Source: UTCFX2 sp963788145 (lineage in GTDB: Bacteria; Chloroflexota; Anaerolineae; Anaerolineales; UBA4823). From it: a DNA stretch of 64,000 nucleotides. The position numbers were made by a program, and so were the translations under genes. Positions 44,959 through 53,822 of this stretch are shown here, one piece after another (the stretch's first letter is position 1; every line of letters begins with the position of its first letter). The notes below the pieces were generated by a model, which saw only the letters and a list, made by a program, of their open reading frames with translations, did no database searches and was not told the DNA's origin. The DNA lies in NCBI GenBank assembly GCA_963788145.1, contig CAWBFQ010000003.1:1302001-1366000 (forward strand), read 5' to 3'.

Positions 44959-46122
44959 TCATCCACCAAATCTTTGCATGGCATTTTCTAAAACTCGAGG
45001 ACGTGTGTTCAGTAACCTGGCGCCGTCCTGATAAAAAAGGGAGCCTTGCTGAACCGCTTTAAGTATCTCTTGTGTGAAAATTCGGCCATTCCGGCTGCGT
45101 AAAGAAGCATAAAAGTCCCCACCGCCACCTCCAGAAGACCAAACAGTTTCTCGAATCTCCTGCTGAGCTTCGGAATATAAGCTTTTTAATCTTTCTCGAG
45201 AAAGAAGATTTAACTCATATGCTCTGATAAGGACAACAAAAACACTGACCTGAAACTCATTAGCAATTTCTTGTGCTACCTCCAAGCTAATCGTTTGTTC
45301 CTCCCATAATTGGATTAACATCTCATCGGGTACGAGAAGTCCAGCTGCTACTCGATTACATAGGCGCTCAACTTCTATAGTAGACGAAATATTTCCAGGC
45401 TCAATGGTAGGATTGGAAACCCCGCTAGTTCCTGTCCAAAGATGTCCGAGTTCGTGCGCAAGGGTAAAGATACGTCCATTTATGGTGTCTCTTGTGTTGA
45501 TAAAAATCAGAGGCGCATATTCATCAGTTAATGTAAAACCTCTAAATTCATTTACCGATAAAGGTCTATGCGTATCACTCAAAGCGATACCACTTCTTAG
45601 AACGGTAATTCCAGCGTTTTCTGTAAATTGCACAAGCTGACGTAAATGCTCCTCACGGGTTTTTGCGTCTCGCGCCGTGGGGGTAGGAAGCCCAAGCTCT
45701 AGCCGGATATCGTCAATGATGGTTCTCGGGGCGGTATTTAGCTTAAATCTTCCGACAAACGAAAGTCTAGCAGAGCCTTCTTGAATTCGCCAATCGCGAA
45801 GCCAATCGCGTTTACGCAGCGCGTCATTGAGTACATCTTCAAACTCCGGGCTAAACTTACCGCGTTCAGTCTCTGGGAGTGTTCGAAAATCCGCAATAGG
45901 TAAAACTGTCAGAGGCGGCGAAGATAGAAAGAGATAGCCAATCGGAATATGCAGCGCGTGCGCCAAAGACTGAGCTTGGCGGTAAGTCGGTTGAGCATTA
46001 CCAGTTTCCCAGTCGCGTACGACATCAACGTGTTGTGCTAAACCCACTTTTACTGCCAAATCATCGTGACTTAATCCAGAGCGAAGCCTGGCCCATTCTA
46101 ATAGTTGAGGTGTAATTTTCAT
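44959..46122 (-). CDS. XRE-HTH / ImmA-IrrE metallopeptidase (antitoxin partner)
   Basis: 387 aa. Residues 1-70 are an XRE helix-turn-helix (RSGLSHDDLAVKVGL) and the middle has the zinc protease motif AHELGHLW (HExxH). Proteins of this type regulate by DNA binding and cleave regulator proteins; with DUF4411 they form a predicted toxin-antitoxin operon. The DNA here is more AT-rich than the neighbourhood, suggesting horizontal acquisition. Confidence 0.88.
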   Translation of the reverse strand: MKITPQLLEWARLRSGLSHDDLAVKVGLAQHVDVVRDWETGNAQPTYRQAQSLAHALHIPIGYLFLSSPPLTVLPIADFRTLPETERGKFSPEFEDVLNDALRKRDWLRDWRIQEGSARLSFVGRFKLNTAPRTIIDDIRLELGLPTPTARDAKTREEHLRQLVQFTENAGITVLRSGIALSDTHRPLSVNEFRGFTLTDEYAPLIFINTRDTINGRIFTLAHELGHLWTGTSGVSNPTIEPGNISSTIEVERLCNRVAAGLLVPDEMLIQLWEEQTISLEVAQEIANEFQVSVFVVLIRAYELNLLSRERLKSLYSEAQQEIRETVWSSGGGGGDFYASLRSRNGRIFTQEILKAVQQGSLFYQDGARLLNTRPRVLENAMQRFGG

Positions 46123-46202
46123 TTTGCCCTACCGCATAAAACGGTTCCGAAAATGATGAGGACAATTTATACTTTAGCACAGACAAACAAGATTGTCAAA
46201 AG

Positions 46203-46421
46203 ATTGCCCGCTCAATCGCAGGCGTAGACACTCGTCACATCAATGAAATTGTATCGGGAACTTGTAGTATTGCTGCGAATACAACCTTGCGGCTAGGGCG
46301 GTATTTTGAAACATCTCCGCAATTTTGTCTTGGGTTGCAAGCGGAATATGATATGGATGTAACTCGTGATTCTTTGGGAATTTGTCTTGACCGAGAAGTG
46401 AGACCTCGCCTGCCAGCGTAG
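46203..46421 (+). pseudogene. HigA antitoxin remnant (5' end lost)
   Basis: An open stretch without a start codon encodes IARSIAGVDTRHINEIVSGT, then TLRLGRYFETSPQFCLGLQA and REVRPRLPA to a TAG. This is the C-terminal two thirds of a HigA/VapI-type XRE antitoxin. The helix-turn-helix start and the toxin partner are gone, so it is a relic next to the ImmA/IrrE operon. Confidence 0.75.
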
Positions 46422-46466
46422 ATCTTCAAAGACGCTGGTAAGTCAATTTCTTCGTACCCCTCCCCC

Positions 46467-48067
46467 TCACTTCAAAGCCTCAACATCCTTGAAATATCTT
46501 ACCAACAGCGGGGTGAGATCGGCGTCGCTTTGCTCTCGGATCACCTCGAAAAAGCCCTGCGGAGATGCTAAACTATACGCAAATCTTTGCAGATAGGCGC
46601 GCAAGGCGGCGAAGAAAGCCGGATCGCCCATCTGCAGGCGCAGTTCTTCCATGAACAGCGCCCCGCGCAAATAGACCGGGTCGCGGTACAGGCGGTATTG
46701 GCTGTCCGGCCCGGGCACATCATATACCTGGATGTCCACCCAGCCTTCCGGTTCATAATAATTCACCCGGTAAGCCCACCACCAATCCAGCGCCTGGGGA
46801 TAATAGGTCTCATAGAAAAGGCGCTCGCTGTAGGTGCAGAGAGATTCGTCCAGCCAGGGGTGCAAGGCCTGATCGTTGGCGACCAGCCCGTACCACCACA
46901 TGTGGGCGGTCTCGTGGGCGGCCAGCGACAGCAGGAAGTCTTGCGGCTCGTTCTTGTGCCAGTTATAAAAATCGGTGCTGAGGAAGAACAAGCCGTCATA
47001 TTCCATCCCATCCATGAAATCAACCTGCACCGCGCTCAAAGCCGGGCGCGGATAAACCCCATACAGGCGCGAATACAGCTCCACCGCCTGGACCATGGCA
47101 GTCAATACGGCCTGGCTGGCCTCGGCGGTGAAACCCAAAGGCGTAGCTGGATAAGAGCGCCTGTCCGCCAGAGGGAACCTGCACGGTTTGGGTGATCACT
47201 TCGTAATAGGGACTGGCCGACCAGGCGAAAGAGCGGGCGGCTTTGTGCTGATAACGGATCCATTCGCCGTCTGTTTCGGGCAGCGCCCCAGCCGCCAGCG
47301 CCAATCCGGTCTGTGCGCCTTGCTGGCGGATGGCAACCTCGAAATCGGCGAGGTCATAGACCAGGTGCTCGCCATAGGCTGACGGAGGGGTGCGCCAGCC
47401 AGCCGGTCCCGGTCTGGTAAGGCGGGATGAAGGGATACCAATCGCCAAAATTAGCTTGCAGGCTGGTATAGCCGAGTGGGTAGGGTCGAATTTGGGCCTG
47501 TTTGGCAACCTCAAATAATTGCAGAGTGTAGGAAAGGTGGATCTGAGCGACCTGTCCGGGTTCCAGGGCCGGTTCGAGCGGCACGCTCAGGGAGGTGTCT
47601 TTCCATAGAAAGTGGAAAATACGTTCGCCATCTGGTTTGGTGATCTTGCCGAGCTGAAAAACGCCTGGATAGCGGCGCGCTTCGACCACAAGCGCCAGCC
47701 CGTCCAGTCGGTCGGGTGAGGTATTGGTGTAAGTGATCTCCTCCTCAACCGAGAGGGTATGGGCGGCGTAATCCAGGCTGGCTTCAAGCCGATACTTCGA
47801 GCGCGGCTCCGGCGCAGGCGGCAGGGTCGGGGCGAGCGGGTTGGCAGGCGCATCCTGGGCAGGCGGGCTGGAGCCAGGCTGCGGCGTGAGGGTTGGTACG
47901 GCAGTCGCACTGGGCGCAGCGGTTGAGGTCACCGGCGGCGAAATCTGGGTGGGCGAGTTGGTCGGTTGGCTGGCGACCGGCTGGGCGCAGGCAGCGAGGA
48001 TGACCAGCAGGACCAGCAGGAACAGCAGAACTGCGGTCGCGCCCAGTTTTCCACATCTGAGACGCAC
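46467..48067 (-). CDS. M1-family metallopeptidase lipoprotein, two frameshifts
   Basis: Two one-base insertions (near 47390 and 47131) split a protein of about 532 aa. It starts with a lipoprotein signal (LLFLLVLLVILAAC), a Pro/Thr-rich linker, an M1 N-terminal beta domain and the catalytic motif AAHETAHMWWYGLV (HExxH) with the second Glu in WLDESLCTYSE. A GAMEN-like DGMEYDGLFFL precedes it. It is a shortened aminopeptidase N relative anchored outside the cell. The start codon is uncertain; GTG at 48067 is the best near the signal, with another GTG near 48103. Confidence 0.82.
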
Positions 48068-48182
48068 TTTTTTCTGAGGCCAAACGGCATGATTTAACAC
48101 AATGACAAGATCATGATAGCCGAAATTCGTGGTTTTTTCAATCCCTGGATGAATCGGAACCACGGCTTTTCCAATATTGCGC

Positions 48183-48228
48183 TTTGTCCTGCTGAAGGAG
48201 CGTCCTTTGCGATTGACGCATCTCGGCG
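48183..48228. repeat. Degenerate dispersed element
   Basis: TTTGTCCTGCTGAAGGAGCG followed by a spacer and GACGCATCTCGGCGCG resembles the element at 38376-38419 (TGTCATGCTGAAAG...GAAGCATCTCGC). Located between divergent genes. Confidence 0.35.
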
Positions 48229-48319
48229 CGACAAGATCGAGAGGCGTCACCGCCAAAGAGATGAAGTCGTGTTACACTTATACTGATAATCTGTCAGCCA
48301 TCAATCCTGGAGAGCCACG

Positions 48320-48646
48320 ATGGACCAACCCTCTGCTGAAACAAATCCTAAAAAAACCAGCCGTGTTCGAAAAACTTCCGCCCGAACCAACCCGGCTACC
48401 CCCGCAGCGGAACCCACCCCGCTGGATGACCTGCCGGAGGCGACCCTGAGCGAGGCAGTACCTGCCGTTGCCCCAAAACAACCCCCCCCTGCCAGGCGGC
48501 GAGCCAGGGTATTGCCTGCCTCCGGGATGAATTACCAAAGTCTGGCGATGGTCGCATTGGTAGGAACATTTATCCTGGTATTGGCTTGTATTTGTTCCTG
48601 GACGCTGATTGCGATGACCTTCTTTCTAAACGCGCCCTGGGGATAA
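48320..48646 (+). CDS. Small single-pass membrane protein
   Basis: 108 aa: a 65-residue Pro/Ala/Arg-rich hydrophilic part followed by one membrane helix (LAMVALVGTFILVLACICSW) and a short end. No family recognised. It ends 5 bp before the TTG start proposed for the lactate permease and is probably cotranscribed with it. Confidence 0.55.
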   Translation: MDQPSAETNPKKTSRVRKTSARTNPATPAAEPTPLDDLPEATLSEAVPAVAPKQPPPARRRARVLPASGMNYQSLAMVALVGTFILVLACICSWTLIAMTFFLNAPWG

Positions 48647-48651
48647 AGCCA

Positions 48652-50202
48652 TTGTCCTTTTTGCTCGCTCTGTTCCCGATCCTGTTGATTCTATTCCTGA
48701 TGGTCGGTCTGCGTTGGAGCGCGGCCCGGGCAGGCGCGGGCGGATATTTAAGCGGGCTGGCGATTGGGCTGCTCTTCTTCGGGGCGACGCCACAATTGCT
48801 CGCCTATGCGCAGGCCAAGGCGCTGTTGTTGAGCGTGGATGTGCTGCTGATCATCTGGGCCGCGTTTTTGCTGTACCGCGTCACCGATGAGGCCGGCGCG
48901 ATCCAGACCATCGGCCAGACCCTACCCAAACTGACCAGCGACCAGGGCTTGCAGGCATTAATTATCGGATGGGTGTTCGCGTCCTTCCTGCAAGGCGTGG
49001 GCGGGTTTGGTGTGCCGGTGGCAGTGACCGCTCCCTTATTGATCGGGATTGGTCTCTCGCCGCTTGCAGCTGTGGTCGTCCCTTCCATCGGGCATGGCTG
49101 GGCGGTAACCTTCGGCTCATTAGGATCCTCATTCCAGGCGCTGATCGCTGCCACCCACCAATCGCCAGATTTGCTCGGACCACCCGCAGCGCTCTTTCTC
49201 AGCCTGACCTGTCCGCTGATCGGGATTCTGGCAGCCCATTCAATGGATGGCTGGAAGGGCGTCCGCCGTTTGTTCCTCCCGATTTTGATTTGGGGGGTTG
49301 TGATGGGGACCGTTCAATACCTGGTGGTATTATCCGGCGCATGGAATATCGGCTCTTTCATGGGCGGGATGGCCGGTCTGCTGATTACCCCCTGGGTGGT
49401 GGGCAAGAAGATCGGGGTTGGCGCCATCCTGGGGAAAATCGGACAGTCCAAGTCATTAATGATCGCCGTTTCCGGATATCTGATCTTGATCGTGGTCACG
49501 CTGATCGTACAACTCGTCCCGCCGGTGAAAGCCTTTCTAAGCCCGGTGATCCTCAAAGTCCCCTTCCCGGAAATCCGCAGCGCGCCGGGCATATTTTTAT
49601 CCGCGGGATTCGTCACCCCGGCCGGGAACGGTCGCGAAATCAACCTGTTCGCCCACACCGGCAGCGTGCTTTTTTATGCCACGGGATTGACGTATGCGCT
49701 TTACAAAATGCTGGGATTATACCAGCCTGGATCGATGGGCCGGATCTTAGACGGGACCTTGCGGCGGGTGATGCCGTCCAGCGTCAGCATTGTCTCAATG
49801 ATCAGCCTGGCATTGGTGATGGAGCACACCGGGATGATCGATACGCTGGCGCGCGGTCTGGCCCAGGGCTTTGGGGAGTTCTTCCCGATCGCCGCCCCCT
49901 GGATTGGGGCAATCGGCGCATTTATCACCGGCAGCAATACCAACTCCAACGTGATGTTCGGGGCGCTTCAATTGAATACCGCCGTGCTGCTAGACTACCC
50001 GATCGCGATCATCCTGGCAGCCCAAACTGCCGGCGCAGCGCTGGCTTCGGTGGTAGCTCCGGCCAAAGTTGTGGTTGGATGCAGCACGGCTGGGATGTTG
50101 GGGAAAGAGGGCGAAGTTTTGCGCCGATTAGCGGCGTATACAGCGATACTGTTGCTGTTTATCAGTTTGCTGGCAATTGCAGGGGTGCTGTTGTTCAAAT
50201 AA
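48652..50202 (+). CDS. lctP: L-lactate permease
   Basis: 516 aa with about 13 membrane segments. FASFLQGVGGFGVPVAVTAP and SIGHGWAVTFGSLGSSFQAL are signature stretches of the LctP family, as is GSNTNSNVMFGALQ near the end. It takes up lactate or glycolate with protons. I choose the TTG at 48652 (SFLLALFPILL) because the upstream extension overlaps the preceding small gene; GGGG lies nine bases before it. No lactate dehydrogenase gene is adjacent. Confidence 0.9.
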   Translation: MSFLLALFPILLILFLMVGLRWSAARAGAGGYLSGLAIGLLFFGATPQLLAYAQAKALLLSVDVLLIIWAAFLLYRVTDEAGAIQTIGQTLPKLTSDQGLQALIIGWVFASFLQGVGGFGVPVAVTAPLLIGIGLSPLAAVVVPSIGHGWAVTFGSLGSSFQALIAATHQSPDLLGPPAALFLSLTCPLIGILAAHSMDGWKGVRRLFLPILIWGVVMGTVQYLVVLSGAWNIGSFMGGMAGLLITPWVVGKKIGVGAILGKIGQSKSLMIAVSGYLILIVVTLIVQLVPPVKAFLSPVILKVPFPEIRSAPGIFLSAGFVTPAGNGREINLFAHTGSVLFYATGLTYALYKMLGLYQPGSMGRILDGTLRRVMPSSVSIVSMISLALVMEHTGMIDTLARGLAQGFGEFFPIAAPWIGAIGAFITGSNTNSNVMFGALQLNTAVLLDYPIAIILAAQTAGAALASVVAPAKVVVGCSTAGMLGKEGEVLRRLAAYTAILLLFISLLAIAGVLLFK

Positions 50203-50213
50203 AGGAGGTCAAG

Positions 50214-50585
50214 ATGGGGTATTCAGAAGAACTGGCGCAAAGAGTGCGGCTTGAGTTAGCAGCCCGCACATCATTCAGCGAGCGCAAGATGTTCGGCGGG
50301 ATCGCCTTTATGGTGAATGGCAATATGTGCTGCGGCGTGATCCGGGAAGATCTGATGGTGCGGGTCGGCTCCGCTGCCTATGCGGATGCCCTGAACCAGC
50401 CCTACGCCCGCCCAATGGACCTGACCGGCAAGCCGATGAAAGGGATGGTTTATGTCGCGCCGGCAGGTGTGGCGCACATGGCCGAACTGGGCGCCTGGGT
50501 CGAGCGCGCCCTGGCCTTCGTCCAGCGCCTGCCGCCCAAAATTTCCTCCCCCACACCGCAGCGGCGCGACGAAAGGGAAGCTTAG
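50214..50585 (+). CDS. TfoX/Sxy N-terminal domain protein
   Basis: 123 aa. ERKMFGGIAFMVNGNMCCGV with a DLMVRVG strand is the TfoX_N signature. In gamma-proteobacteria TfoX activates competence; single-domain forms elsewhere have no known role. AAAGGAGG stands five bases before the ATG. Confidence 0.88.
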   Translation: MGYSEELAQRVRLELAARTSFSERKMFGGIAFMVNGNMCCGVIREDLMVRVGSAAYADALNQPYARPMDLTGKPMKGMVYVAPAGVAHMAELGAWVERALAFVQRLPPKISSPTPQRRDEREA

Positions 50586-50977
50586 CTGACGCTCGTACTG
50601 GATGGTCCAACGGATATTATTGATCCGCTCTGATGAGGTCGTTTATGGAAGAAACTCAACGCTACCCGGACATGCATGGCGAGCTGATTCATCGGGAAAA
50701 CGCCCGCCAGGCTGTAGGACAATCCGGAAATAACGCCGGCGGCGGCAGCCAGATAGGCGAGCGGATTGCGCAGGTGAAGGCTGAGAGCAAGCATAAACAA
50801 TGCCAGGAAAAGGCCACCCATGACCAACCCGGTATTAAAGATGGGCGCCAACCTGGATACTCCGACTTCACCCAACTCGGAGATAAAATGGTTGAAGATC
50901 GAATACGACTCGCCTTGCGCGCCGCGATAGAACAGCATGACGATCACGGATGAAACAACCAGCCAGTTGATCTGCAT
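50582..50977 (-). pseudogene. DUF998 membrane protein fragment
   Basis: 131 codons. SIFNHFISELGEVGVSRLAP and SLAGVFPMNQLAMHVRVALS are core DUF998 motifs, but the usual first membrane helix and the last three helices are missing: after ALSFF the frame runs into unrelated sequence. The ATG lies in the loop of a 38-nt palindrome, so even the start is doubtful. Probably a decaying remnant. Confidence 0.6.
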
Positions 50978-50994
50978 AGATCAACTGGCTGGTT
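50957..50994. terminator. 38-nt perfect inverted repeat
   Basis: AACCAGCCAGTTGATCT (50957-50973), loop GCAT and the exact complement (50978-50994). Read leftward it is followed by GTTTC. It is the likely terminator of the sugar importer operon ending at 51017 and marks the boundary of the DUF998 fragment. Confidence 0.65.
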
Positions 50995-51016
50995 GGTAAA
51001 ATAGCCTCAATACCAA

Positions 51017-52201
51017 TTAGCTGCCGCGGTTGCGGGTGGCCACATCGAAGATCACGGCAAAGGCGAGCACCGCGCCGCGCACGACGTATTGGAGGGAGAT
51101 ATCGATTCCCATCAAGTTCATGCCGCTCGTCAATGACAGCATCACCAATGCGCCGATGATGGAGCCGGTCACTTTACCGACGCCGCCAGCAGCAGACACG
51201 CCGCCGACATAGGCTGCGGCAATGGCGTCCAATTCGAACAGCGTTCCGGCTGTGGTGGTTGCGGATTGCAGCCGGGAAGAGAAGAGGATGCCAGAGAGAG
51301 CTGACAGCATGCCCATCGAACCAAAGACGACATAGGTCAATTTCTTGACGCTGACGCCGCTCAGTTCGGCTGCCTCGGGGTTGCCGCCAATCGCGTAGAT
51401 ATGGCGCCCAAGCACGGTCTGGGTGGTGATGAAATGGTAGATTGCTACCACAACCAAAACAATTACCACCGTCCAGGAGAGGCCGTTGTATCCGGCGAGC
51501 ACCCAGGTGATCAACCCGATCAGAACCGAAATGAAAACCAAATTGACCACAAAAACATCGTTCGGCAGCACTTCAAAGTTATAGGACTGTTTCTTCTTAC
51601 GGTCGTTGATCTGGCTGAAGATAAAGAGAACCACCGCGACCAATCCAATAATCAACGTGAGGGTATGCAATTCGGGTAAGATGCCGAAATCGGGGATATC
51701 CGGGATATAGCCGTTCCCGAGGGCATTGAAAGCATCGTTCGTAATGATGATTGTGCCCGTTCCGGCTGTAACCAGGACGAGCAGCCCACGATAGATCAAC
51801 CAGCCAGCCAACGAAGCCACAAATGAGGGCACACCCAGCTGGGCAACCGGGTAGGAGGTGATTAACCCGGCGACAACCCCAAGCCCCAACACCAGCGGGA
51901 TGACGAACACAAAAGGTATATGCCAAAACTCCAGCGCAATCGCCGCCACCGCGCCCAGGAAGCCTGCCAGGAACCCTACTGAGAGGTCGATATGGCGGAT
52001 GACGATAACCAGGGTCATGCCTACGGCTAATACGGCGATGTAACCGGTCTGGTTCAACAGATTACTGATATTTCTCGATGAGATAAAAACGCCATCCGTG
52101 GTAATGGTAAAAATTGCCATGATCACAAACAAAGCAATGAACATGCCATATTCACGGATATTATCCTTTAGAACCTTCTGAAAATTCTGGACGAAAGTCA
52201 T
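51017..52201 (-). CDS. Sugar ABC transporter permease (XylH/GguB type)
   Basis: 394 aa with about ten membrane segments, BPD_transp_2 family. Features: SSRNISNLLNQTGYIAVLAVGMTLVI near the start, GRHIYAIGGNPEAAELSGV and the end GMNLMGIDISLQYVVRGAVL. It is long for the family, like XylH, with an insert around residues 150-215. It forms the channel with the ATPase encoded 11 bp upstream. Confidence 0.92.
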   Translation of the reverse strand: MTFVQNFQKVLKDNIREYGMFIALFVIMAIFTITTDGVFISSRNISNLLNQTGYIAVLAVGMTLVIVIRHIDLSVGFLAGFLGAVAAIALEFWHIPFVFVIPLVLGLGVVAGLITSYPVAQLGVPSFVASLAGWLIYRGLLVLVTAGTGTIIITNDAFNALGNGYIPDIPDFGILPELHTLTLIIGLVAVVLFIFSQINDRKKKQSYNFEVLPNDVFVVNLVFISVLIGLITWVLAGYNGLSWTVVIVLVVVAIYHFITTQTVLGRHIYAIGGNPEAAELSGVSVKKLTYVVFGSMGMLSALSGILFSSRLQSATTTAGTLFELDAIAAAYVGGVSAAGGVGKVTGSIIGALVMLSLTSGMNLMGIDISLQYVVRGAVLAFAVIFDVATRNRGS

Positions 52202-52212
52202 CTTGAGCCTCC

Positions 52213-53736
52213 TCAGTTCGTAGCCAGGTGCATGATCTTCTCTTGCGTTGCTTCCTCGATCGGCAATTCACCGGAAATTTTGCCTGAGGAAACGATATAG
52301 ATTCGGTCGCTCATTCCTAAAATCTCGGGCAATTCAGAAGAAATCATCATGATACTCATGCCCTGTTCTACCAGCTTGTTCATGATGGTGTAAATCTCAT
52401 ATTTCGCACCAACATCGATCCCGCGGGTAGGTTCATCCAGAATTAACAAATTTGGTTTGACAAACAACCATTTTGCCAGGGATACTTTTTGCTGATTGCC
52501 GCCGCTTAGATTTAAGACAATTTGTTCGACGCTGGGCGTTTTGATGTTGAGCGAAGTCTTATATTCATTCGCAACAATCACTTCGGCGTTACTATCCACG
52601 ATGCCTCGTTCGGCTATTTCCTGTAGATTCGCCAGGGTGATATTCTGTTTCACGTCCTGGATTAAGATCAAGCCATCCCCCTTGCGATCTTCGGAAACAT
52701 AAGCCAGACCTGCTTTAATGGCATCCTTCGGGTGGGAAAAAGTCTTCTTTTTTCCTTCGATCGCCATTTCACCTTTGACTTTGAAGTTATCCGGATTTCC
52801 GAAAATGCTGAGGGCAAGCTCTGTCCGCCCTGAGCCCATCAATCCGGCAAAACCGACGATCTCGCCTTTCTTAATGTTAAAACTGACATCCTTGAGGATG
52901 TCTCTGCCAATGGTCGGGTCATAAGCATTCCAGTGATTGACCTCGAAGACCACTTCGTCTGATATCTGATTAGTGCGCTTCGGGTAGATGTTGTCAATCT
53001 CGCGCCCAACCATATGCTTGATCAAGACGTATTCGGAGACTTCTCCTTTGTGTGCATCCAGGGTAGTGATGGTCTGACCATCGCGCAGCACGGTGATGGT
53101 ATCTGCGATCGCGATCACTTCCTTGAGTTTGTGCGAGATCATAATGCAGGTGATGCCGCGTTTTTTCAAGCCGCGCAGCAGATTGAGCAAATTTTGGCTG
53201 TCGCCCTCATTCAAGGCTGAAGTCGGTTCATCCAGGATCAAGATTTTGACATCCCGGCTGAGAGCTTTTGCTATTTCAACCAACTGTTGTTTGCCCACAC
53301 CCAGGTCTTTGACCTTGACAGCCGGGTTGACATCCAATTGGACTTTCTGCAACATCTGACCGGCGCGTTTGACGGTCTCGTTCCAATCGACCAAAAGGCC
53401 TTTTTTGATCTCATTGCCGAGAAAAATATTCTCATAAACGGTCATCTCTGGAACCAGGGCTAATTCCTGATAAATAATTGCAATGCTTGCCTTCTCACTA
53501 TCGCGAATCCCTGAGAATTTCTGCTCGATCCCACCCAGAAGGATTTCTCCGGTATATCCCCCATGGGGATATACCCCACTCAACACCTTCATCAGGGTCG
53601 ATTTGCCTGCCCCGTTTTCTCCTACAAGGCAATGAATCTCACCCTCTTTGACGCGAAAGCTGACATTGTTCAGCGCTTTAACGCCAGGAAATTCTTTAGT
53701 GATATTTTTCATCTCTAAAATAGGAATATCCATCAT
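52213..53736 (-). CDS. Sugar ABC transporter ATP-binding protein (XylG/GguA type)
   Basis: 507 aa with two ABC domains. The first has Walker A GENGAGKST, signature VGKQQLVEIAKAL and Walker B LILDEPTSAL; the second has the degenerate Walker A GLMGSGRTEL and an intact LSGGNQQKVSLAKWL, the normal state of XylG/RbsA proteins. Located between the binding protein and permease genes of the operon. Confidence 0.94.
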   Translation of the reverse strand: MMDIPILEMKNITKEFPGVKALNNVSFRVKEGEIHCLVGENGAGKSTLMKVLSGVYPHGGYTGEILLGGIEQKFSGIRDSEKASIAIIYQELALVPEMTVYENIFLGNEIKKGLLVDWNETVKRAGQMLQKVQLDVNPAVKVKDLGVGKQQLVEIAKALSRDVKILILDEPTSALNEGDSQNLLNLLRGLKKRGITCIMISHKLKEVIAIADTITVLRDGQTITTLDAHKGEVSEYVLIKHMVGREIDNIYPKRTNQISDEVVFEVNHWNAYDPTIGRDILKDVSFNIKKGEIVGFAGLMGSGRTELALSIFGNPDNFKVKGEMAIEGKKKTFSHPKDAIKAGLAYVSEDRKGDGLILIQDVKQNITLANLQEIAERGIVDSNAEVIVANEYKTSLNIKTPSVEQIVLNLSGGNQQKVSLAKWLFVKPNLLILDEPTRGIDVGAKYEIYTIMNKLVEQGMSIMMISSELPEILGMSDRIYIVSSGKISGELPIEEATQEKIMHLATN

Positions 53737-53822
53737 GGCTCTTGCTCCAATGGATGAAAATGTGGGCTGGAATAGTGACGGCGTGAACCATCACTATTCC
53801 AGTTGAATTTTACTTTAAAAAC

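Noticed and set aside
46235..46429. Minus-strand short frame
   Set aside because: Shadow of the HigA remnant on the plus strand, which has clear family motifs.
48969..50213. Upstream extension of the TfoX-like gene
   Set aside because: The open frame runs through the lactate permease; the real start at 50214 has a perfect ribosome site.
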